NCBI GenBank assembly: GCA_022563615.1
Contig: JADFMZ010000084.1
Span: 1 to 10,158, forward strand
DNA from: Planctomycetota bacterium
GTDB taxonomy: Bacteria > Planctomycetota > Phycisphaerae > UBA1845
Reading direction: 5' to 3'
Length of the DNA stretch: 10,158 nucleotides
Part shown: positions 6,836 to 10,158 of the stretch, in pieces
Layout of the letters: the number at the start of each line of letters is the position of its first letter
Numbering within the stretch: position 1 is the stretch's first letter
The notes under the pieces: model-generated
The model's input: only the letters and a program-made list of their open reading frames with translations
What the model was told of the DNA's origin: nothing
Databases searched by the model: none
Translations under genes and position numbers: made by a program

Positions 6836-7654
6836 CTACGCATCCGCATTGAATGATCCTCCAGGGACCACGATGCTCTCCTTCTGATGCTCAGGATGAA
6901 GGTCGAATTTCCGGATCACCGGTGTTACCCCGTACGCCGCGACGACCACACGATAGGTTCCGTAAAAGCCTCGAAAGCGAAACCGTCCGAGTGCATCCGT
7001 TCGGCCCCGATCGCGTGAATGCCAAATAACGTGGATCAGTTTCCGCAAAGCCCGGTGGGCATGTTTGGGCGAAATGTTTTCTTGGAGCAGTCCGCCGCCG
7101 TCAACGCCCCGCTCACGATCGGACAGGCCACACCAAAACAAACCTCGCACCCGAGGATGGGCAAAACAAAGCGTGTAAAGTCTGGCTAAGGATTGAGCGG
7201 CTTTCTCTTCATCGAACGTGTGGATGCCGAGCGGGCGCTGATCGAGGCACCAGCCGAGGGTTCTTCCCGACACGTACACCTGCACGTCGGGCATCGCCGA
7301 CCTTGGTCTCGCGGCTTGTTCGTCGAGTCGATCCAACTCGCGCTGCACCCGGGCTAGGTGCATATGTTGAGAAACGCCACTGAGATCAACATTCAACACG
7401 TTCGCCTCAACCGGCAACTCGCCCTTTTCACGGCGAACGACGTTGAACACTTCGCGCAGACGCCGGTCGTAGCGCGTACGGTCGTCGTCGTAAACACCAC
7501 TCAGGTCGGAAGTGACGCAGCCGAACTGGAACCGATGCGATTCCTGTTCGACCGATACGGGCAATCCGGAACAGGTTCGGCCGTGCGGATCCACCACTTG
7601 AAGCAACGCGTCGCCCTGGCGATATTGTTCGATGTGTCGTTGTGCGCGGCTCAA
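6836..7654 (-). CDS. GH10-like protein lacking catalytic barrel core
   Basis: A 272-aa protein that aligns by eye with the two ends of GH10 (endo-1,4-beta-xylanase type) proteins. The N-terminus is a short beta-domain (GDALLQVVDPHGRTCSGLPV) joined to HRFQFGC at 40-46 and EVFNVV at 68-73, the usual GH10 opening. LSGVSQHMHLA at 91-101 matches the strand that normally carries the invariant Gln-His. ARLYTLCFAHPRVRGLFWCGLSDRE and ISPKHAHRALRKLI match the C-terminal barrel, followed by TDALGRFRFRGFYGTYRVVV, a beta-sandwich tail. Only about 20 residues separate the EVFN and QHMH segments, where GH10 enzymes have roughly 150 and the acid/base Glu. Where the nucleophile Glu is expected, near VQVYVSGRTL, there is Gly130-Arg. 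It is therefore probably inactive or has another role. The TTG at 7654 is the likely start; no good ribosome binding site is seen and no ATG lies before QHM. There is no signal peptide. It follows the Rieske gene in the same frame. Confidence 0.68.
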   Translation of the reverse strand: MSRAQRHIEQYRQGDALLQVVDPHGRTCSGLPVSVEQESHRFQFGCVTSDLSGVYDDDRTRYDRRLREVFNVVRREKGELPVEANVLNVDLSGVSQHMHLARVQRELDRLDEQAARPRSAMPDVQVYVSGRTLGWCLDQRPLGIHTFDEEKAAQSLARLYTLCFAHPRVRGLFWCGLSDRERGVDGGGLLQENISPKHAHRALRKLIHVIWHSRDRGRTDALGRFRFRGFYGTYRVVVAAYGVTPVIRKFDLHPEHQKESIVVPGGSFNADA

Positions 7655-7657
7655 CGA

Positions 7658-8032
7658 TCAAACCCGTTCTTGACCCACCCAGATCCAGCCGTCCTGCTCG
7701 CGGACGGGATAGAGCGGCAAGGGTGCAAGGCAAAGGGCCAGATCGGCGGGATACACGTCGTGCGGGTATCGATTCCGGCCGGTTCGCAGGTCGTACAGGT
7801 AATGGTGACGCGGGCAGTCGATCGCCCCCATATACACCCTGCCCTCGGAAAGGTCGGCGGCTTCGTGCGGGCACACCGCCGACGCAGCCGCGAGCGTGCC
7901 GTCCTCCAAGCGTGCCAAGAGTATGTCACGTCCCGCCACGCGCACCTTGCACAGCGCCGCCCGCTTGAGCGAGTCGGATGGAAGCACGCTATGCCAAAGA
8001 ACCGCCTCCGGCTCGCAATCCGAGGACGCCAT
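7658..8032 (-). CDS. Rieske [2Fe-2S] ferredoxin
   Basis: Predicted 124-residue soluble Rieske-type protein that transfers electrons, typically to an oxygenase or reductase. The cluster motif is complete: C54-P-H56 in AVCPHEAADL, and C73-P-R-H76 in IDCPRHHYLYDLRTG. H56 and H76 with C54 and C73 are the four ligands. There is no signal peptide or membrane segment, as in BphF and NirD type proteins rather than the cytochrome bc1 subunit. The ATG at 8032 has GTGAGG about 12 bases upstream, farther than ideal. A 6-bp stem-loop (ggctgg/ccagcc) lies just before it at 8050-8068. The stop TGA at 7658-7660 is followed by one codon and then the start of the GH10-like gene in the same frame. No oxygenase alpha subunit or ferredoxin reductase is present in the window. 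The family is sure; the partner is not known. Confidence 0.9.
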   Translation of the reverse strand: MASSDCEPEAVLWHSVLPSDSLKRAALCKVRVAGRDILLARLEDGTLAAASAVCPHEAADLSEGRVYMGAIDCPRHHYLYDLRTGRNRYPHDVYPADLALCLAPLPLYPVREQDGWIWVGQERV

Positions 8033-8049
8033 GTGGTTTCACAGCCTCA

Positions 8050-8068
8050 CGGCTGGTACAAGGCCAGC
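8050..8068 (-). promoter_or_regulatory. Stem-loop upstream of Rieske gene
   Basis: Arms ggctgg (8050-8055) and ccagcc (8063-8068) can pair with a 7-base loop. On the transcribed strand the hairpin ends 17 bases before the Rieske start, so it could affect initiation, or be a leftover of the adjoining repeat-rich spacer. Function unproven. Confidence 0.25.
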
Positions 8069-8178
8069 CTTCCCATCGCGGATTGCACCAAAGGAGGGCG
8101 AAGTTCCCGCTGGGCCGCGAAGTAGCGCAATAGAAGCGCAAAGATCATCTTTGCAATACTCTGCGTTCCCCCGGATCG

Positions 8179-8203
8179 CGCGGGCTAAAGCCCGCGGCTC
8201 AGG
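8179..8203 (+). repeat. 25-bp hairpin repeat, copy 1
   Basis: A perfect 8-bp inverted repeat (cgcgggct, aa, agcccgcg at 8179-8196) followed by gctcagg at 8197-8203. It lies just downstream of the rocD stop, in the 173-bp gap before the Rieske gene. Two more copies lie on the other side of rocD. The arrangement resembles REP or ERIC-like intergenic repeats. It could act as a transcript 3' hairpin, but no T-run follows. Confidence 0.65.
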
Positions 8204-8205
8204 GA

Positions 8206-9435
8206 TTAGGCAAGAACCTTTCGCAGTCGCTCCAGCGCCCAGTCAATTTCCTCCCTGGTGATGCACAGAGGCGGGGCCAGGCGCATCGTCTGCTCATGCG
8301 TGTCCTTGCAGAGCATCCCTTCCTGCATGAGCTTTTCGCAGTAGTCTCGGGCTTTGCCGGCCTCGGGCTTGAACTCGATGCCGATCCACAGGCCCCGACC
8401 GCGAATTTCCTTGATCTTGTCGCTGCCGATCGCGCGAAGCTGACCGAGCAGGTAGTCACCCATCTCCCTTGCGTTGCTCTGATACTTGTCGGTCTTGAGA
8501 ATCTCGACGACCTTGCGGGCGATGGCGCAGGCCAGCGGATTGCCGCCGAACGTGCTGCCGTGATCGCCGGGGTTGAACACACTCAGGATTTCGCGGCTCG
8601 ACACGACGGCGGAGATCGGCATGATCCCACCACCCAGAGCTTTGCCGAGAATGAACAGGTCCGGCTGGACCCCCTCGTGTTCAACACAGAACGTCGTGCC
8701 CGTTCGCCCCAGGCCCGACTGAATCTCATCGGCGATGAACAAGATGTTTCGCTCCGTGCAAAGCTCTCGCACCTGTTTCAGGTAACCCTCCGGCGGGATG
8801 ATGATGCCGGCCTCGCCCTGGATCGGTTCGACCAGAAACGCAGCGGTGTTGTCGTCGATCTCTTTTCGCAGTGCTTCGATGTCACCGTATGGCACGACCG
8901 CAAATCCTGGAGTGAACGGTCCGAACCCGTCGCGGCACTGTGGGTCAGTGCTAAAGCTGATAATCGTGGTGGTTCGGCCATGGAAGTTGTCGCGGCAGCA
9001 GATGATCTTGGCCTGTCCCTCCGGCACGCCCTTTTTCGTATACGCCCACTTGCGGGCGGTCTTGATGGCGGTCTCGACGCCTTCCGCGCCGGTGTTCATG
9101 GGCAGGACGACCTCCATCTTGCACAAACCGGCCAACTCCTTGCAGAGCGCCCCGAGCTGGTCGTTGTGGAACGCTCGCGAGGTCAGCGTCACGCGATCAA
9201 GCTGTTCACGGGCGACCGCGATCAGGTCTGGATTGCAGTGGCCGAAGTTCACGGCGGAATACGCAGCCAGCATGTCCATGTATCGCTTGCCGTCCACGTC
9301 AGTGACCCACACGCCCTCGGCGCTGGCCACCACCACCGGCAGAGGGTGGTAATTGTGCGCGGCGAACCGCTCGACCAGCTCGATCTGCTCAGCCCCCGTC
9401 ATTTTCTTTCCCGCTCTTTCGGTTTGTACGATCAT
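8206..9435 (-). CDS. rocD: Ornithine aminotransferase
   Basis: PLP-dependent class-III aminotransferase that converts ornithine plus 2-oxoglutarate to glutamate semialdehyde and glutamate, in arginine catabolism and proline synthesis. All 409 residues are present, which is the usual length. GKRYMDMLAAYSAVNFGHCNP and LPMNTGAEGVETAIKTARKW match the family; the PLP-phosphate region and the Asp of ADEIQSGLGRTG (D236) and Schiff-base Lys K265 in LGKALGGG are in place. The full-length alignment to RocD, including SRAFHND and FGPFTPGF, distinguishes it from acetylornithine aminotransferase, although specificity is never completely certain from sequence. The ATG at 9435 is preceded by AGGA at about 10 bases. 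It is transcribed toward the Rieske gene with a 173-bp gap containing a hairpin repeat, so whether they are co-transcribed is unclear. The first 30 bp upstream of the start border the 95-bp element. Confidence 0.95.
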   Translation of the reverse strand: MIVQTERAGKKMTGAEQIELVERFAAHNYHPLPVVVASAEGVWVTDVDGKRYMDMLAAYSAVNFGHCNPDLIAVAREQLDRVTLTSRAFHNDQLGALCKELAGLCKMEVVLPMNTGAEGVETAIKTARKWAYTKKGVPEGQAKIICCRDNFHGRTTTIISFSTDPQCRDGFGPFTPGFAVVPYGDIEALRKEIDDNTAAFLVEPIQGEAGIIIPPEGYLKQVRELCTERNILFIADEIQSGLGRTGTTFCVEHEGVQPDLFILGKALGGGIMPISAVVSSREILSVFNPGDHGSTFGGNPLACAIARKVVEILKTDKYQSNAREMGDYLLGQLRAIGSDKIKEIRGRGLWIGIEFKPEAGKARDYCEKLMQEGMLCKDTHEQTMRLAPPLCITREEIDWALERLRKVLA

Positions 9436-9465
9436 GGTTTCTTGTTCCTATCCTGTCAGCTCAAC

Positions 9466-9560
9466 TAAGAGCGTCTAACTAACCTGAGCCGCAGGCTTCA
9501 GCCTGCGCGAACGTCAGAGCGTCGTGGGCGCTTCGAAATACGTTTGGTTAGGCGCTCTAA
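9466..9560. mobile_element. 95-bp MITE-like element with imperfect terminal inverted repeats
   Basis: The outer 14 bases, taagagcgtctaac (9466-9479) and gttaggcgctctaa (9547-9560), are inverted repeats matching at 12 of 14 positions. They enclose a hairpin repeat copy in the centre-left. No transposase lies inside. The element ends 30 bp upstream of the rocD start. Non-autonomous miniature elements have this form; no target duplication is apparent by eye. Confidence 0.4.
9483..9507 (-). repeat. 25-bp hairpin repeat, copy 2 (inverted)
   Basis: Reverse orientation copy. Read on the minus strand, it is cgcaggct, ga, agcctgcg, gctcagg. Compared with copy 3 it differs by G to A in one arm and the paired C to T in the other, so the stem is preserved by a compensatory change. 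This indicates that the pairing itself is selected, or was when the element spread. Confidence 0.65.
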
Positions 9561-9608
9561 GGCACTTTACCAAACAGTATTACGAAAGCATGGCGCCCGA
9601 GAGTTTCG

Positions 9609-9633
9609 CGCGGGCTGAAGCCCGCGGCTCAGG
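9609..9633 (+). repeat. 25-bp hairpin repeat, copy 3
   Basis: Identical to copy 1 (8179-8203) except for the loop (ga instead of aa); the gctcagg tail is the same. The tcg bases just before are shared by copies 1, 2 and 3. It lies in the 520-bp non-coding stretch between rocD and the gene at the right edge. Confidence 0.65.
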
Positions 9634-9819
9634 CAAGGAAACAGGTACCTTGCGACCACCTCTACGCGATCGGCAGTATATTTGCCCTTTGCCCGACAAA
9701 TCAACCCGCTCACACCGGGAACCTGATCTTTGTCGGCTATGCGCCGCCTTGCCCACGTTTAGTGCCGCTAAACCGGGATCGCCCGGCCAACCGACGAAGA
9801 TTGTTCGGAAGAAAAAGTC
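9634..9819. other. Intergenic spacer without a supported gene
   Basis: No gene with start and ribosome binding site is visible. Two small hairpins are present: gtttag/ctaaac at 9757-9773 and ccggg/cccgg at 9773-9786. An open frame across 9524-9823 crosses the repeat copies and has no family resemblance, so I do not call it. Confidence 0.4.
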
Positions 9820-9848
9820 TTGACTTTTCCCGCCGGATCGATCATTAT
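9820..9848 (+). promoter_or_regulatory. Candidate sigma-70-type promoter
   Basis: TTGACT (9820-9825), a 17-bp spacer and CATTAT (9843-9848) match 5 of 6 and 4 of 6 positions of the vegetative consensus. It lies about 105 bp upstream of the small gene at 9954 and points toward it, leaving a roughly 100-base leader that contains a palindrome. Confidence 0.45.
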
Positions 9849-9926
9849 CCGCGACGCGGGTTCTTGCGGACTCGCAATCGTTGGGGTGGGAACGCCCCGG
9901 GACAAGTTAATAATTGTCGGAAGACA

Positions 9927-9938
9927 GGCCTTAAGGCC
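9927..9938. promoter_or_regulatory. 12-bp perfect palindrome in the leader
   Basis: The sequence ggccttaaggcc is a perfect palindrome ending just before the ribosome binding site AAAGGAGG. A looser inverted repeat with arms gacaa (9901-9905) and ttgtc (9914-9918) is immediately upstream. Such sites could bind a dimeric regulator, or fold in the RNA next to the ribosome binding site. Confidence 0.35.
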
Positions 9939-9953
9939 CGAAAGGAGGCTTCT

Positions 9954-10158
9954 ATGGCGAGTGATCGCTTGGGAGCGCGTCTCGCTGAGTTGGAGGCGCT
10001 TTCACCATCGTACGCACTTCTAGCTACGCAACTCTCGGAAAACGTTGTTTTTCTTGAGGAACGCCTTGCGCAACTCGATGGGAAGACCGTGGTTGATGTG
10101 GATGAGAGTGGACAGGACAAAAGCGCTTCTGAAACGTTTACTCTACGGTTCACCCGTG
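9954..10158 (+). CDS. Small helical protein, partial, truncated by window edge
   Basis: This reading frame starts at the ATG at 9954, behind a near-perfect Shine-Dalgarno AAAGGAGG with 5 bases spacing, and is still open at 10158 (68 codons). The N-terminus is helical and rich in Leu, Glu and Ala (MASDRLGARLAELEALSP, then LATQLSENVVFLEERLAQLD), which suggests a coiled-coil or helical bundle; then comes KTVVDVDESGQDKSASE and FTLRFTR. I recognise no family. It may be the beginning of a longer gene. A promoter and palindrome lie upstream. Confidence 0.7.
   Translation, partial: MASDRLGARLAELEALSPSYALLATQLSENVVFLEERLAQLDGKTVVDVDESGQDKSASETFTLRFTR

Noticed and set aside
7358..8125. 255-codon plus-strand open frame
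   Set aside because: It crosses the opposite strand of the Rieske and GH10-like genes and has no motif of its own.
8296..9468. 390-codon plus-strand open frame
   Set aside because: Antisense to rocD, which is complete and conserved; long antisense frames are common in GC-rich genes.
9524..9823. 99-codon plus-strand frame
   Set aside because: It runs through the hairpin repeat copies and the promoter, with no ribosome binding site.

Overview
The window looks like a chromosomal segment of an environmental bacterium, most plausibly a Planctomycetota-type genome. That is an inference from the style of the proteins (a XerC/D with a long low-complexity linker, TolB-like propeller lipoproteins, a GH10-like protein with flanking beta-domains) and from the moderately high GC. 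No 16S rRNA, tRNA or other taxonomic marker is present. I see no CRISPR array, no insertion sequence with a transposase and no phage structural genes.

Layout. Bases 1-1290 hold one AT-richer plus-strand gene for an unrecognised 388-aa protein with a gluzincin-type zinc protease signature (HEIGH, then EIAAD). Bases 1291-1533 are a short gap between convergent genes, possibly with a degraded reading frame. From 5050 down to 1534 there is a minus-strand cluster, in transcription order: a TolB-like beta-propeller lipoprotein, a second lipoprotein with a CsgG/TolB-N-like body, a 75-aa protein overlapping it by an ATGA junction, and a XerC/XerD tyrosine recombinase. Bases 5051-5645 are a long intergenic region with a perfect inverted repeat that could be an operator. 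On the plus strand follow an isochorismatase-fold cysteine hydrolase (5646-6440) and a two-cluster 4Fe-4S ferredoxin (6532-6810).

Converging on these from the right is a second minus-strand group: ornithine aminotransferase rocD (9435-8206), a Rieske 2Fe-2S ferredoxin (8032-7658), and a shortened GH10-like protein (7654-6836) in the same frame as the Rieske gene, separated from it by one UGA and one further codon. RocD is bracketed by three copies of a 25-bp hairpin repeat, one of them inside a 95-bp element with imperfect terminal inverted repeats. At the right edge a promoter, a 12-bp palindrome and a strong ribosome binding site lead into a small gene that runs off the window.

How the genes work together. 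The propeller and the two genes after it look like one envelope-associated transcription unit with xerC at its end. RocD is ordinary arginine/ornithine metabolism. The Rieske protein and the 4Fe-4S ferredoxin are electron carriers without an obvious partner enzyme here. The most unusual objects are the GH10-like protein that lacks the catalytic half of the barrel, its same-frame placement after the Rieske gene, and the hairpin repeats around rocD.
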